Origin: Pseudoduganella rivuli
GTDB taxonomy: Bacteria; Pseudomonadota; Gammaproteobacteria; Burkholderiales; Burkholderiaceae_D
DNA: 64,000 nucleotides
Direction of reading: 5' to 3'
Assembly: GCF_009674485.1 (NCBI RefSeq)
Contig: NZ_WKJJ01000010.1
Coordinates: 186,001 to 250,000, forward strand
The notes beneath the pieces are model-generated. The model searched no databases and had not been told where the DNA came from. It saw nothing but the letters and a program-made list of their open reading frames with translations. Positions 16,273 through 24,880 of the stretch are shown here, piece after piece. How positions within the stretch are numbered: position 1 is the stretch's first letter; each line of letters begins with the position of its first letter. The position numbers were made by a program, and so were the translations under genes.

Positions 16273-17403
16273 TTATTCGAAGAAATCCTTCACCTTGTCG
16301 CGCCACGTTTTACTTTGTGGCGAATGCTTGGCGCCGCCTTCCGTGGTGGACTTCTCGAACTCGCGCAGCAAGTCTTTCTGCTTGTCCGTCAGCTTGACCG
16401 GCGTTTCCACCGCCACGTGACAGAACAGGTCGCCCGGGTAGCCGGAACGCACGCCCTTGATGCCTTTGCCTTTCAGGCGGAAGGTCTTGCCCGACTGGGT
16501 CCCTTCAGGAATCGTGAACGCGACTTTGCCCGACAGGGTCGGCACTTCGATTTCACCGCCCAATGCCGCGCGCGCAAACGAGATCGGCATTTCGCAATGC
16601 AGGTCGTCGCCTTCGCGCTGGAACACCGCGTGCTGCTTGATGTGGATTTCCACATACAGGTCGCCCGGCGGGCCGCCATTGGTGCCCGGTTCGCCATTGC
16701 CGGACGAACGGATACGCATGCCGTTGTCGATACCGACAGGGATCTTCACTTCCAGCGTCTTGTTGCGCTTGATACGGCCCGCGCCGCCGCAAGGCGAGCA
16801 AGGGTCCGTAATGATCTTGCCCGTGCCGTGGCATTTCGGGCAAGTCTGCTGGATGCTGAAGAAACCCTGCTGCATGCGCACCTGGCCGTGGCCGCCGCAC
16901 GTCGAGCACGTCACAGGCGACGTGCCCGGCTTGGCGCCGGAACCGTGGCAGGTATCGCACTTGTCCCACGATGGAACGCGGATGGTGGTATCGAAACCGT
17001 TGGCCGCCTGCTCCAGGGTGATTTCCAGGTTGTAGCGCAAGTCGGCGCCACGGTACACCTGCGGACCGGAACTGCGGCCACCGCGGCCGCCGCCAAAGAT
17101 ATCGCCAAAGATGTCGCCAAACGCGTCGCCGAAGCCGCCCGCGCCAAAGCCGCCGCCACCGCCGCCGCCCATGTTCGGGTCCACGCCGGCATGGCCGTAG
17201 CGGTCATAAGCCTCGCGCTTTTCCGGATTGGTCAGCATCTCGTAGGCCTCTTTGACCTCCTTGAACTTCTCTTCCGATTCCTTGCTGTCCGGATTGCGGT
17301 CCGGATGGTATTTCATCGCCAGTTTGCGATAGGCTTTCTTGATCTCGTCTTCGGACGCATTCTTTGCGACCCCGAGGATCTCGTAAAAATCACGCTTTGC
17401 CAT
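16273..17403 (-). CDS. dnaJ: Chaperone protein DnaJ (Hsp40)
   Basis: This 376-residue type I J-protein has a J domain with HPD at 33-35 and a Gly/Phe-rich linker (about 78-110). The zinc-binding region has four CxxCxGxG-type repeats from about 149 to 210, followed by the C-terminal substrate-binding domains. It delivers unfolded substrates to DnaK and stimulates its ATPase. It is the third gene of the grpE-dnaK-dnaJ cluster, but a terminator hairpin lies in the 122 bases before it, so its level may be set by read-through. Confidence 0.98.
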   Translation of the reverse strand: MAKRDFYEILGVAKNASEDEIKKAYRKLAMKYHPDRNPDSKESEEKFKEVKEAYEMLTNPEKREAYDRYGHAGVDPNMGGGGGGGFGAGGFGDAFGDIFGDIFGGGRGGRSSGPQVYRGADLRYNLEITLEQAANGFDTTIRVPSWDKCDTCHGSGAKPGTSPVTCSTCGGHGQVRMQQGFFSIQQTCPKCHGTGKIITDPCSPCGGAGRIKRNKTLEVKIPVGIDNGMRIRSSGNGEPGTNGGPPGDLYVEIHIKQHAVFQREGDDLHCEMPISFARAALGGEIEVPTLSGKVAFTIPEGTQSGKTFRLKGKGIKGVRSGYPGDLFCHVAVETPVKLTDKQKDLLREFEKSTTEGGAKHSPQSKTWRDKVKDFFE

Positions 17404-17440
17404 GTTGTAGGCACCTAACTTCTGATGTACTGATTACGCG

Positions 17441-17478
17441 AAAAAGCCGAGCCGGCCTTAAAAGGAACTCGGCTCGGC
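17441..17478 (-). terminator. Intrinsic (partial) terminator between dnaK and dnaJ
   Basis: On the minus strand, GCCGAGCC (17478-17471) and GGCTCGGC (17453-17446) pair perfectly around an 17-base loop and are followed by TTTTTCGCG. It lies after dnaK and before dnaJ, suggesting attenuation inside the operon. A second dyad, AACGGG/CCCGTT, lies closer to the dnaK stop. Confidence 0.75.
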
Positions 17479-17525
17479 GTTCGTGCCTGCGTGAACGGGC
17501 CGAAAGACCCGTTGACGCACTCTGA

Positions 17526-19475
17526 TTACTTGCTGTCCTTGACTTCTTTGAAGTCGGCGTCGACCACGTCGTCATCTTTCTTCGCTTCGCCGCCTTGCGC
17601 GCCGGCCTGCTGTGCGCCAGCTTCGGCGCCGCCGGCAGCAGCTTGCTGTGCCTGCATGTCAGCGTACATCTTTTCGCCCAGCTTTTGCGAAGCGGTCGAC
17701 AGCGCAGCCACTTTGGCGTCGATGTCAGCCTTGTCGCCCGACTTGATCGAACCTTCCAGGTCAGCGATGGCAGCTTCGATCTTTTCCTTCTCGCCACCTT
17801 CCAGCTTGTCGCCGTATTCGGTCAGCGATTTGCGGGTCGAGTGGACCAGCGCGTCAGCCTGGTTGCGGGACTCAGCCAGTTCCTTCAGCTTCTTGTCTTC
17901 TTCCGCGTTCAGTTCGGCGTCCTTCACCATCTTCTGGATTTCTTCTTCCGACAGGCCCGAATTGGCCTTGATGGTGATCTTGTTTTCCTTGCCGGTGGCC
18001 TTGTCTTTCGCGCCCACGTGCAGGATGCCGTTGGCGTCGATGTCGAAGGTCACTTCGATCTGTGGCGTACCGCGTGCTGCCGGCGGGATGCCTTCCAGGT
18101 TGAATTCGCCCAGGCCCTTGTTGCCGGCGGCGATTTCACGTTCGCCCTGGTAGACCTTGATGGTCACGGCAGGCTGGTTGTCGTCGGCGGTCGAGAACAC
18201 TTGCGAGAACTTGGTAGGAATCGTGGTGTTCTTGTGAATCATCTTGGTCATCACGCCACCCAGGGTTTCGATACCCAGCGACAGCGGCGTCACGTCCAGC
18301 AGCAGCAAGTCCTTGCGGTCGCCGGCCAGCACGGAACCCTGGATCGCGGCGCCCACGGCAACCGCTTCGTCCGGGTTCACGTCCTTGCGTGGATCCTTGC
18401 CGAAGAACTCTTTGACTTTTTCCTGCACCTTCGGCATACGGGTCATACCGCCGACCAGGATGATGTCGTCGATGTCGGCCACTTTCACGCCTGCATCCTT
18501 GATCGCGGTGCGGCATGGTTCGATGGTGGCGTTGATCAGTTCTTCCACCAGCGATTCCAGCTTGGCGCGGGTGATCTTCAGGTTCAAGTGGACTGGCGCG
18601 CCGTTCGCCATGGCGATGTACGGCTCGTTGATTTCAGTCTGCTGCGACGACGACAGTTCGATCTTCGCGCGCTCGGCCGATGCCTTGATACGCTGCAGGG
18701 CGATTGGATCTTTTTTCAGGTCCAGGCCGTTGATCTTCTTGAATTCGTCGATGATGTAGTCGATCACGCGCTGGTCGAAGTCTTCGCCGCCCAGGAAGGT
18801 GTCGCCGTTGGTCGACAGCACTTCGAACTGCTTTTCGCCATCCACGTCGGCGATTTCAATGATCGACACGTCGAACGTACCGCCGCCCAAGTCATACACG
18901 GCGATCTTGCGGTCGCCCTTGTCGGTCTTGTCCAGGCCGAATGCCAGCGCAGCCGCGGTTGGTTCGTTGATGATACGTTTGACTTCCAGGCCCGCGATAC
19001 GGCCGGCGTCCTTGGTCGCCTGGCGCTGCGAGTCGTTGAAGTACGCAGGCACGGTGATCACCGCCTCAGTGACTTCTTCACCCAGGTAGTCTTCCGCGGT
19101 TTTCTTCATCTTGCGCAGCACTTCCGCCGAGATTTGCGGAGGAGCCAGTTTCTTGTCGCGCACGCCGATCCACGCATCGCCATTGTCGGCTTTGGTGATT
19201 TCGTACGGCATCAGCGCGATGTCTTTCTGTACTTCTTTTTCTTCAAACTTGCGGCCGATCAGACGCTTGACAGCAAACAGCGTGTTTTTCGGGTTGGTGA
19301 CCGCCTGGCGTTTTGCCGGCGCGCCAACCAGGATTTCGCCGTCTTCTTGGTAAGCAATGATCGAAGGCGTGGTACGCGCGCCTTCCGCGTTTTCAATGAC
19401 TTTTGGCTGACCGTTTTCCATGATGGAAACGCAAGAGTTGGTCGTGCCGAGGTCGATACCGATGATTTTGCCCAT
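17526..19475 (-). CDS. dnaK: Chaperone protein DnaK (Hsp70)
   Basis: This 649-residue Hsp70 starts with the phosphate-1 motif GIDLGTTNSC, followed by VYDLGGGTFDVS and the ATPase loop ILVGGMTRMPKVQ. A substrate-binding domain, a helical lid with an Ala/Gln/Gly-rich stretch and the C-terminal DVVDADFKEVKDSK (EEVD-like tail of bacterial type) complete it. It refolds and holds proteins with DnaJ and GrpE. It lies 78 bases downstream of grpE and should be driven by the sigma32 promoter upstream of grpE. Confidence 0.98.
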   Translation of the reverse strand: MGKIIGIDLGTTNSCVSIMENGQPKVIENAEGARTTPSIIAYQEDGEILVGAPAKRQAVTNPKNTLFAVKRLIGRKFEEKEVQKDIALMPYEITKADNGDAWIGVRDKKLAPPQISAEVLRKMKKTAEDYLGEEVTEAVITVPAYFNDSQRQATKDAGRIAGLEVKRIINEPTAAALAFGLDKTDKGDRKIAVYDLGGGTFDVSIIEIADVDGEKQFEVLSTNGDTFLGGEDFDQRVIDYIIDEFKKINGLDLKKDPIALQRIKASAERAKIELSSSQQTEINEPYIAMANGAPVHLNLKITRAKLESLVEELINATIEPCRTAIKDAGVKVADIDDIILVGGMTRMPKVQEKVKEFFGKDPRKDVNPDEAVAVGAAIQGSVLAGDRKDLLLLDVTPLSLGIETLGGVMTKMIHKNTTIPTKFSQVFSTADDNQPAVTIKVYQGEREIAAGNKGLGEFNLEGIPPAARGTPQIEVTFDIDANGILHVGAKDKATGKENKITIKANSGLSEEEIQKMVKDAELNAEEDKKLKELAESRNQADALVHSTRKSLTEYGDKLEGGEKEKIEAAIADLEGSIKSGDKADIDAKVAALSTASQKLGEKMYADMQAQQAAAGGAEAGAQQAGAQGGEAKKDDDVVDADFKEVKDSK

Positions 19476-19553
19476 GATTTATTTTCCTTGTAAGCGAAGT
19501 TTCTGTTGAACCGTATATTGGGAATTGCTGTGCAGTTTCAAGCGGCCAAGGCT

Positions 19554-20105
19554 TTATTTGCCTTGCGCGGCGGTGACAATGGCCGGACGCAGCAGGCGGT
19601 CGGCAATCATGTAGCCTTTTTGCAACACCGTCACGACGGTATTCGCTTCCTGTTCGGCCGGAACGACCGATACGGCTTGGTGTTTGTTCGGATCCAGCTT
19701 TTCACCCTGGGCCGGCTGGATTTCCAGCAGGCGGTTGCGCTCGAACGCGGAGCTCAGCTGTTTCAGCGTCATTTCGACGCCTTCCTTCAGCGATTCCAGC
19801 GATGGATTTTCCACCTTCAGCGCCATTTCCAGGCTGTCTTTCACCGGCAACATGGCTTCGGCAAAACTTTCAACAGCGAATTTGTGTGCCTTGGCCACGT
19901 CTTCCTGGGCACGACGGCGGATGTTCTCGCCTTCCGCCTTGGCGCGCATGAAGGCCTCATGCATTTCAGCCAGGCGCGCTTCGGTGCTGGCCAGTTGCTC
20001 TTCCAGCGATGGGGTGGCGGTTGCCTGGGCTTCGGCGGGAGTCGAATCTGCCGGCGCCTGGTCCACCTCTGGATTAGGGACCGTTTGATTTTCCTGATCT
20101 TGCAT
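19554..20105 (-). CDS. grpE: Nucleotide exchange factor GrpE
   Basis: This 183-residue GrpE has an acidic, disordered start of about 30 residues and a long coiled coil (LEEQLASTEARLAEMHEAF). The C-terminal beta domain ends in the family signature with VVTVLQKGYMIADRLLRPA. It releases ADP from DnaK. It is the first gene of the heat-shock cluster and is preceded by a sigma32-type promoter. Confidence 0.97.
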   Translation of the reverse strand: MQDQENQTVPNPEVDQAPADSTPAEAQATATPSLEEQLASTEARLAEMHEAFMRAKAEGENIRRRAQEDVAKAHKFAVESFAEAMLPVKDSLEMALKVENPSLESLKEGVEMTLKQLSSAFERNRLLEIQPAQGEKLDPNKHQAVSVVPAEQEANTVVTVLQKGYMIADRLLRPAIVTAAQGK

Positions 20106-20162
20106 CTAAAAGACTCCTACAAATCGTGTTTGTTTGACATTACAGCTTGCAGCACGGGCACC

Positions 20163-20190
20163 AAGTGGGGCTATAACCTTGCATTTCAAG
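20163..20190 (-). promoter_or_regulatory. Sigma32 (RpoH) heat-shock promoter of grpE-dnaK-dnaJ
   Basis: On the minus strand, CTTGAAA (20190-20184) is followed by 13 bases and CCCCACTT (20170-20163). This matches the RpoH consensus CTTGAAA-N11-16-CCCCATnT with one mismatch. The start would be near 20155, about 50 bases before the grpE ATG. No CIRCE element was seen, which fits a sigma32-controlled rather than HrcA-controlled operon. Confidence 0.88.
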
Positions 20191-20227
20191 GGGTCTTTTC
20201 CCCCTTCCTTCCGCGCGATGTGTCTGA

Positions 20228-20245
20228 TGTAACCAACTCGTTACA
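20228..20245. promoter_or_regulatory. Perfect dyad TGTAAC-N6-GTTACA, operator-like
   Basis: A perfect 6+6 palindrome with a 6-base centre lies 66 bases upstream of the small membrane peptide gene and about 70 bases upstream of the grpE heat-shock start. It could bind a dimeric repressor for the small gene. I do not recognise the regulator. Confidence 0.45.
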
Positions 20246-20310
20246 CATTAAAAACATCGAGAGATGGTTATTACCGCCACAGCCGCTAAGATGAAATCAA
20301 GGAGGTCGTT

Positions 20311-20397
20311 ATGAAATTGTCATTCATCGCAGCATCGATCCTTGCCTACACCCTCTTGGCGGTTGCGTGGTTGTGCTACACGGAACTGATTCCCTGA
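20311..20397 (+). CDS. 28-residue single-span membrane peptide
   Basis: ATG 20311 is preceded by an excellent ribosome site, AAGGAGGT, ending five bases upstream. The frame encodes 28 residues: MKLSFIAASILAYTLLAVAW, then LCYTELIP, then TGA. It is a single hydrophobic span of about 18-20 residues with one Lys at the N-terminus and one Cys and a Glu at the end. Such peptides usually sit in the inner membrane and bind a larger protein. It is opposite in direction to grpE and hemH, in the gap between them, with an operator-like dyad upstream. I do not recognise a family. The main support is the ribosome site and the clean transmembrane composition. Confidence 0.6.
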   Translation: MKLSFIAASILAYTLLAVAWLCYTELIP

Positions 20398-20492
20398 CCT
20401 TTGCAGGCCCTGCAAACTGGATATTTTAACAGGCTGGCACTCACCGGCGGCAAGTGCTAATAATTGCAGGGCGAATTGCGGGGCGGCTCCGG

Positions 20493-21602
20493 TCAGTTTT
20501 CCGCGCCGAGTTTGAGGGCGGCGACGCGGGCCTTGTCCAGGTCTTTTTTGGCAACGTCATGCTGCGCGCCCGTGATCATCGTGGGCCAGCCAATCATTTG
20601 ATGCTCGGCCAGTTCCGCCAATGCGGCAATCCACGCGGGCGATTCGTTCAGGCACGGGATGTAGTGGAATTCCTTGCCGCCCGCCGTCAGGAAGTCATGC
20701 CGCACTTCCATCGCGATTTCTTCCAGGGTTTCCAGGCAATCGCTGGTAAAGCCGGGGCAAATCACGTCAACGCGGCGCACGCCCTGTTTCGCCAGGGCCT
20801 GCACGGTGGGTGCGGTATACGGTTGCAGCCATTCGGCCTTGCCGAAACGGGACTGGAACGTGACGATGTAATCGTCTTCCTTCAGCTTGAGCTTGGTGGC
20901 CAGCAGGCGCGCCGTCTTGTGGCACTCGCAGTGGTATGGGTCGCCCAGCAGCAAGGTCCGCTTGGGCACGCCATGGAAACTCATGACGAGTTTCTCGCCA
21001 CGGCCATTGGCTTCCCAGTGCGCCAGCACCGACTTTTTCAGGGCATCGATATAGCCGTCGTCATCGTGGTAATCGCGCACCAGGCGCAAGTCCGGCACGT
21101 TGCGCACGGTTTTGAAATGGTCGAACACGGCGTCATAAATCGATCCCGTGGTGGTGCCGGAATATTGCGGATACGCGGGCAGCACGACGATGCGGGTGCA
21201 GCCATCCCTTTTCAGCCGCGCCAGCACATCGGGCAACGATGGCGAACCGTAGCGCATCGCCATCGCCACCGTCACATCGCGGTGGCCCCGCTCACCCAGC
21301 GCGCCGCGCAACAGCAGCGCCTGCTTTTGCGTATGGATCTTCAGCGGCGAACCCTCGTCCGTCCAGATCGACGCATATTTTTTTGCCGACTGGCCGGAGC
21401 GGAATGGCAGGATGATCAAGTGCAGGATCCACCACCAGATGGCGCGGGGAATTTCCACCACGCGCGGATCGGACAGGAATTGCTTCAGGTAGCGCCGCAC
21501 GGCGGAGCGGGTCGGCTCGTCCGGCGTGCCCAGGTTGACAAGCACCACGGCGCTGGATGAGCCGGTGCCGTGCGTGTGAGGGGGTTCTTTTTGGAAGGCC
21601 AT
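20493..21602 (-). CDS. hemH: Ferrochelatase
   Basis: This 369-residue ferrochelatase inserts Fe2+ into protoporphyrin IX, the last step of haem synthesis. Seen motifs are VVLVNLGTPDEP near the N-terminus, the VLPAYPQYSGTTTGS block and the catalytic His in MSFHGVPKR. A CPGFTSDCLETLEEI segment also matches the family. Start 21602 (MAFQKEPP) is preferred to the upstream Met because the extra 10 residues are not of family type. It lies 69 bases downstream of recN on the same strand. Confidence 0.96.
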   Translation of the reverse strand: MAFQKEPPHTHGTGSSSAVVLVNLGTPDEPTRSAVRRYLKQFLSDPRVVEIPRAIWWWILHLIILPFRSGQSAKKYASIWTDEGSPLKIHTQKQALLLRGALGERGHRDVTVAMAMRYGSPSLPDVLARLKRDGCTRIVVLPAYPQYSGTTTGSIYDAVFDHFKTVRNVPDLRLVRDYHDDDGYIDALKKSVLAHWEANGRGEKLVMSFHGVPKRTLLLGDPYHCECHKTARLLATKLKLKEDDYIVTFQSRFGKAEWLQPYTAPTVQALAKQGVRRVDVICPGFTSDCLETLEEIAMEVRHDFLTAGGKEFHYIPCLNESPAWIAALAELAEHQMIGWPTMITGAQHDVAKKDLDKARVAALKLGAEN

Positions 21603-21671
21603 GAATCTGCAATGACGAATATGAACGGTCATTATAGATTCATTACCACCTCCCAGTTATTTGCCGGCCAT

Positions 21672-23351
21672 TTATAAGGCCAACAGCTCCTGCGCATGCT
21701 TGCGCGTGGTGGCCGTGATTTCCAGCCCGCCCAGCATGCGCGCCACTTCTTCCACGCGGGCCCGGTGATCCAGCACATCGATACGGGACGCGGTCTTGCC
21801 GGTGTCCGTCAAGCCCTTCGCCACCTGGAAATGCTGGTTGGCCTGGCTGGCCACTTGCGGCAAGTGCGTCACGCACAGCACCTGGCGCGCCTGGCCCAGG
21901 CGCTTCAGCAAGCGCCCGACCACTTCCGCCACGCCGCCGCCAATGCCGCTGTCGACTTCGTCGAAGATCAGGGTCGGCACCGTCGTCGCATGCGACGTGA
22001 TGACGGAAATCGCCAGCGAGATACGGGCCAGCTCGCCGCCGGACGCGACTTTCGCCAGCGGGCGCAACGACACGCCCGCATGGCCCGCCACCAGGAATTC
22101 CACCTGTTCGATCCCGACGGCGGACGGCTCGCACGGGCGCAGCGCAATGGCGAACACGCCGCCCGTCATGTTCAATTCCTGCATGGCCGCCGTGACGGCA
22201 ATGCCCAGCCGGTGTATCGCGCGCTCGCGCATGGCGGACAGCGCTTCGGCCGCTTCCATGTAGGCCGCCTTGAGTTTCTGTTCCTGCTGGCGCAAGCCAT
22301 CGAGGTCCGACGCGTCGGCCAGCTGGCGCAGCTTGTTGGCCAGGTTCGCATGTTCCTGCGGCAGCTCTTCCGGCGCCACGCGGAACTTGCGCGATGCCGA
22401 ATGCAGCGCTTCCAGGCGCGCATCGACCTGGCGCAAGCGTTCCGGGTCCAGTTCCACCTTGTCCAGGTACGTGTTCAGCGCATACACGGATTCCTGCAAC
22501 TGGATGCGGGCCGATTCAATCAATTCCACCGTCGGCTGCAATTCCGCATCGATGGCGGCCAGCTTGCCCAGCTTTTGCTGCAGCGAGGACAGTTGCGACA
22601 CGATCGGATGGTCATCCGATTCGGACAGCGCCGCCAGGGTTTCCTGCGCACCTTCGAGCAGGCTGGCCGCATGCGACAGGCGGCTGTGCTCGTGCGACAC
22701 TTCCTGCCATTCGTCAGCCTTGGGCGCCAGCTTGTCCAGTTCCGTCACTTGCCATTCCAGGCGTTCCCGCTCGTACGCCAGGTTGGCGGCATTGGCTTCG
22801 TATTCGTGCAATTGCCTGGCCAGCGCGCGCCACGCGCGGTAGGAGGCGCCGACCGTTTGCAGCTGGCCCGCCATGTCCACACCTTCTTCGGCGCTATTGA
22901 GCTTGGCATAGTTATCCAGCAATTCGCGCTGCGCTTCCGCTTTCAGCAGCGACTGGTGCGCGTGCTGGCCATGGATGTCCACCAGCAAGTCGCCCAGCTC
23001 GCGCAACTGCGCCGCCGTGGCGGCCACGCCATTGATATACGCCTTGGTGCGGCCCGCATTGTCGATCACGCGGCGCAGCAAGGCCCCGCCTTCTTCGGCC
23101 GCGAATTCATTGGCGGCCAGCCACGCGGCCGCCGCTTCCGTCACGGCGAAGTCCGCCGTGATGTCGGCCTTGGCCGCGCCTTCGCGCACCATGCTGGCAT
23201 CGCCCCGCCCGCCCAGCGTCAGGGACAGCGCATCGATCAGGATGGACTTACCGGCGCCCGTTTCGCCTGTGAAGACAGTGAAGCCGGCGGAGAATTCCAG
23301 TTCGATGGTGTCGACGATGACGAAATCGCGGATGGACAGAGTACGAAGCAT
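21672..23351 (-). CDS. recN: DNA repair protein RecN
   Basis: This 559-residue SMC-like protein has Walker A GETGAGKS at 29-36, long coiled coils (about 150-350) with LDKLAPKADEW in the first arm, and an ABC signature and Walker B near LIFDEVDSGIGG. It acts in double-strand break repair, holding DNA ends. The start MLRTLSIRDFVIVD at 23351 matches the family. It is 26 bases downstream of nadK, the same order as in E. coli where recN is an SOS gene; a LexA-like box lies upstream of nadK here. Confidence 0.96.
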   Translation of the reverse strand: MLRTLSIRDFVIVDTIELEFSAGFTVFTGETGAGKSILIDALSLTLGGRGDASMVREGAAKADITADFAVTEAAAAWLAANEFAAEEGGALLRRVIDNAGRTKAYINGVAATAAQLRELGDLLVDIHGQHAHQSLLKAEAQRELLDNYAKLNSAEEGVDMAGQLQTVGASYRAWRALARQLHEYEANAANLAYERERLEWQVTELDKLAPKADEWQEVSHEHSRLSHAASLLEGAQETLAALSESDDHPIVSQLSSLQQKLGKLAAIDAELQPTVELIESARIQLQESVYALNTYLDKVELDPERLRQVDARLEALHSASRKFRVAPEELPQEHANLANKLRQLADASDLDGLRQQEQKLKAAYMEAAEALSAMRERAIHRLGIAVTAAMQELNMTGGVFAIALRPCEPSAVGIEQVEFLVAGHAGVSLRPLAKVASGGELARISLAISVITSHATTVPTLIFDEVDSGIGGGVAEVVGRLLKRLGQARQVLCVTHLPQVASQANQHFQVAKGLTDTGKTASRIDVLDHRARVEEVARMLGGLEITATTRKHAQELLAL

Positions 23352-23377
23352 AGGCAGCGGTAATGAAGTTGAGGGGA

Positions 23378-24280
23378 TCAGGCCAGTTTGCCTTCGCCTG
23401 ACGGGTATTCGTTCCAGTGCAGTTTTTCGCGCAGCGTATTGTAGTAACTCCACCCTTCCGGATGCAGGAACGTGATCGAGTGCGGCGAGCGCTGGATGAT
23501 GATGCGGTCGTGCGCCTGCAGGCTGGCAAAGGTTTGCATGTCGAAGTTCACCGTGATGTCGCGGCCGCGCATGATTTCCACCACGATTTCACTGGAGTCC
23601 GGCAAGACGATGGGCCGGTTCGACAGCGCGTGCGGCGCAATCGGCACCATGACGATGCCGCCCAGGGTCGGATGCAGCAGCGGTCCGCCGGCCGACAGCG
23701 CATAGGCGGTGGAACCGGTGGGCGTCGAAATGATCAGGCCGTCCGAACGCTGGTTGTACATGAACTGGCCATCGACATCGACACGCAATTCGGCCATCCC
23801 GGCGCCGGCGCCGCGCGACACCACGACATCGTTGAAGGCGCGGCCCACATAGATATCCTGTCCATCGCGCACCACTCTTCCTTCCACCATGGTGCGGCGC
23901 TCGGCCTGGTAATGGCCCTTCAGCATTTGTTCCAGCACCGGCAGCATGCCGTCCAGCGGGATATCCGTCATGAAACCGAGACGGCCCTGGTTAATACCGA
24001 TCAGCGGCACGTCGAACGGCGCCAGGCGGCGCGCCATGCCCAGCATGGTGCCATCGCCGCCCATGACGATGGCGGCATTCGCATGTTCGCCGATCTGCGC
24101 CGCCGTCATCGACGGGATGCCCGGCATCGCCAGGTGCGCCGCCGTTTCTTCTTCGAACACGACGTGGTGCCCGGCATCCCGCAAAAAACTCAGCAAGCTA
24201 CCGACAGCCTCTTCAATGCCCGCCGTATTCTGGCGGACCACCAGGGCGATTGTTTTAAACAGAACTTGCGTAGCTGGCAT
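23378..24280 (-). CDS. nadK: NAD kinase
   Basis: This 300-residue NAD kinase phosphorylates NAD to NADP. The GGDG motif is at 74-77, followed by the NDVVVSRG and GLIISTPTGSTAYALSAGGP blocks. The ATG at 24280 is preferred because the longer frame (to 24412) adds 44 residues of non-family sequence. It is the first gene of the nadK-recN pair. Confidence 0.95.
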   Translation of the reverse strand: MPATQVLFKTIALVVRQNTAGIEEAVGSLLSFLRDAGHHVVFEEETAAHLAMPGIPSMTAAQIGEHANAAIVMGGDGTMLGMARRLAPFDVPLIGINQGRLGFMTDIPLDGMLPVLEQMLKGHYQAERRTMVEGRVVRDGQDIYVGRAFNDVVVSRGAGAGMAELRVDVDGQFMYNQRSDGLIISTPTGSTAYALSAGGPLLHPTLGGIVMVPIAPHALSNRPIVLPDSSEIVVEIMRGRDITVNFDMQTFASLQAHDRIIIQRSPHSITFLHPEGWSYYNTLREKLHWNEYPSGEGKLA

Positions 24281-24323
24281 AAATCTCTCGGTTTTGAGTA
24301 GGCGGCGATACAGGGCAACAACA

Positions 24324-24354
24324 CTGGGGTGGCTTCTACCAGCGCTGGGGTGGC
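24324..24354. repeat. Direct repeat CTGGGGTGGC, two copies 21 bases apart
   Basis: The two 10-base copies (24324-24333 and 24345-24354) are spaced by two helical turns in the nadK upstream region. They could be tandem protein-binding sites. No regulator is suggested by sequence. Confidence 0.4.
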
Positions 24355-24402
24355 AACACCCGGCAGAGTAACCCATAATGCAACCTTCTGCCATGTACAC
24401 AA

Positions 24403-24426
24403 TACTGTACATACAAACAGTATAAT
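24403..24426. promoter_or_regulatory. LexA-like SOS box with overlapping TATAAT
   Basis: TACTGT at 24403-24408, then ACATACAA, then ACAGTA to 24422, gives CTGT-N8-ACAG flanked by TA on both sides. This is very close to the E. coli SOS consensus. A perfect TATAAT (24421-24426) overlaps its right end on the plus strand, ahead of the glyoxalase-family gene. The nadK-recN operon starts about 120 bases away on the other side. Either or both could be SOS-controlled. Confidence 0.7.
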
Positions 24427-24470
24427 TTGTGCAGCATCAGACTGCAAGCACACTCAACAGGGAGAGAACG

Positions 24471-24851
24471 ATGGCGAAAGTGCTGGGCGTGGGCGGTATT
24501 TTCTTCAAGTCGCGCAATCCGCAAGCGCTGATGACGTGGTATCAGGAGCATCTGGGCTTCTCCACCGAATCGACGGATTACGCGACGTTTTTCCCGGCCA
24601 CCATGCCGGATGGCGGCGGTACGGTCTTCAGTCCGTTCAAGGACACCACCGGCTACTTTGCGCCGTCGAAACGCGACTTCATGTTCAACCTGATCGTCGA
24701 TGACCTCGACGCGGCGCTGGAGCAGGTGAAAAAAGGCGGCGCCGAACTGGTGGGCGATCCGCAATCGTTCGATTACGGCCGGTTCGGCTGGTTCATGGAT
24801 CCGGACGGCAACAAGGTCGAGTTGTGGCAGCCGGCGGCCAAGGCTGAATAA
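24471..24851 (+). CDS. VOC (glyoxalase/bleomycin resistance) superfamily protein
   Basis: This 126-residue single vicinal-oxygen-chelate domain has two beta-alpha-beta-beta-beta modules. It starts GVGGIFFKSRNPQALMTWY and ends with FMDPDGNKVELWQP. Its ATG follows GGGAGAG. VOC proteins bind a metal and act as isomerases, dioxygenases or drug-binding proteins; the substrate here is unknown. It is alone between the nadK upstream region and a bidirectional terminator. A LexA-like box overlaps its likely -10 region. Confidence 0.85.
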   Translation: MAKVLGVGGIFFKSRNPQALMTWYQEHLGFSTESTDYATFFPATMPDGGGTVFSPFKDTTGYFAPSKRDFMFNLIVDDLDAALEQVKKGGAELVGDPQSFDYGRFGWFMDPDGNKVELWQPAAKAE

Positions 24852-24853
24852 GA

Positions 24854-24880
24854 AAATGGGGCTGGCGCCCCATTTTTTTC
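24854..24880. terminator. Bidirectional intrinsic terminator
   Basis: AATGGGGC/GCCCCATT stem with a short loop, A-rich on one side and T7 on the other, between the convergent VOC gene (stop 24851) and the DUF3667 gene (stop 24879). Confidence 0.85.

Noticed and set aside
17595..19493. Plus-strand frame of 632 codons opposite dnaK
   Set aside because: A long antisense frame opposite dnaK is a known artefact of codon bias; no ribosome site or family motif was seen.
20106..20310. CIRCE element for HrcA
   Set aside because: No TTAGCACTC-N9-GAGTGCTAA-like dyad was found; a sigma32 promoter explains the operon.
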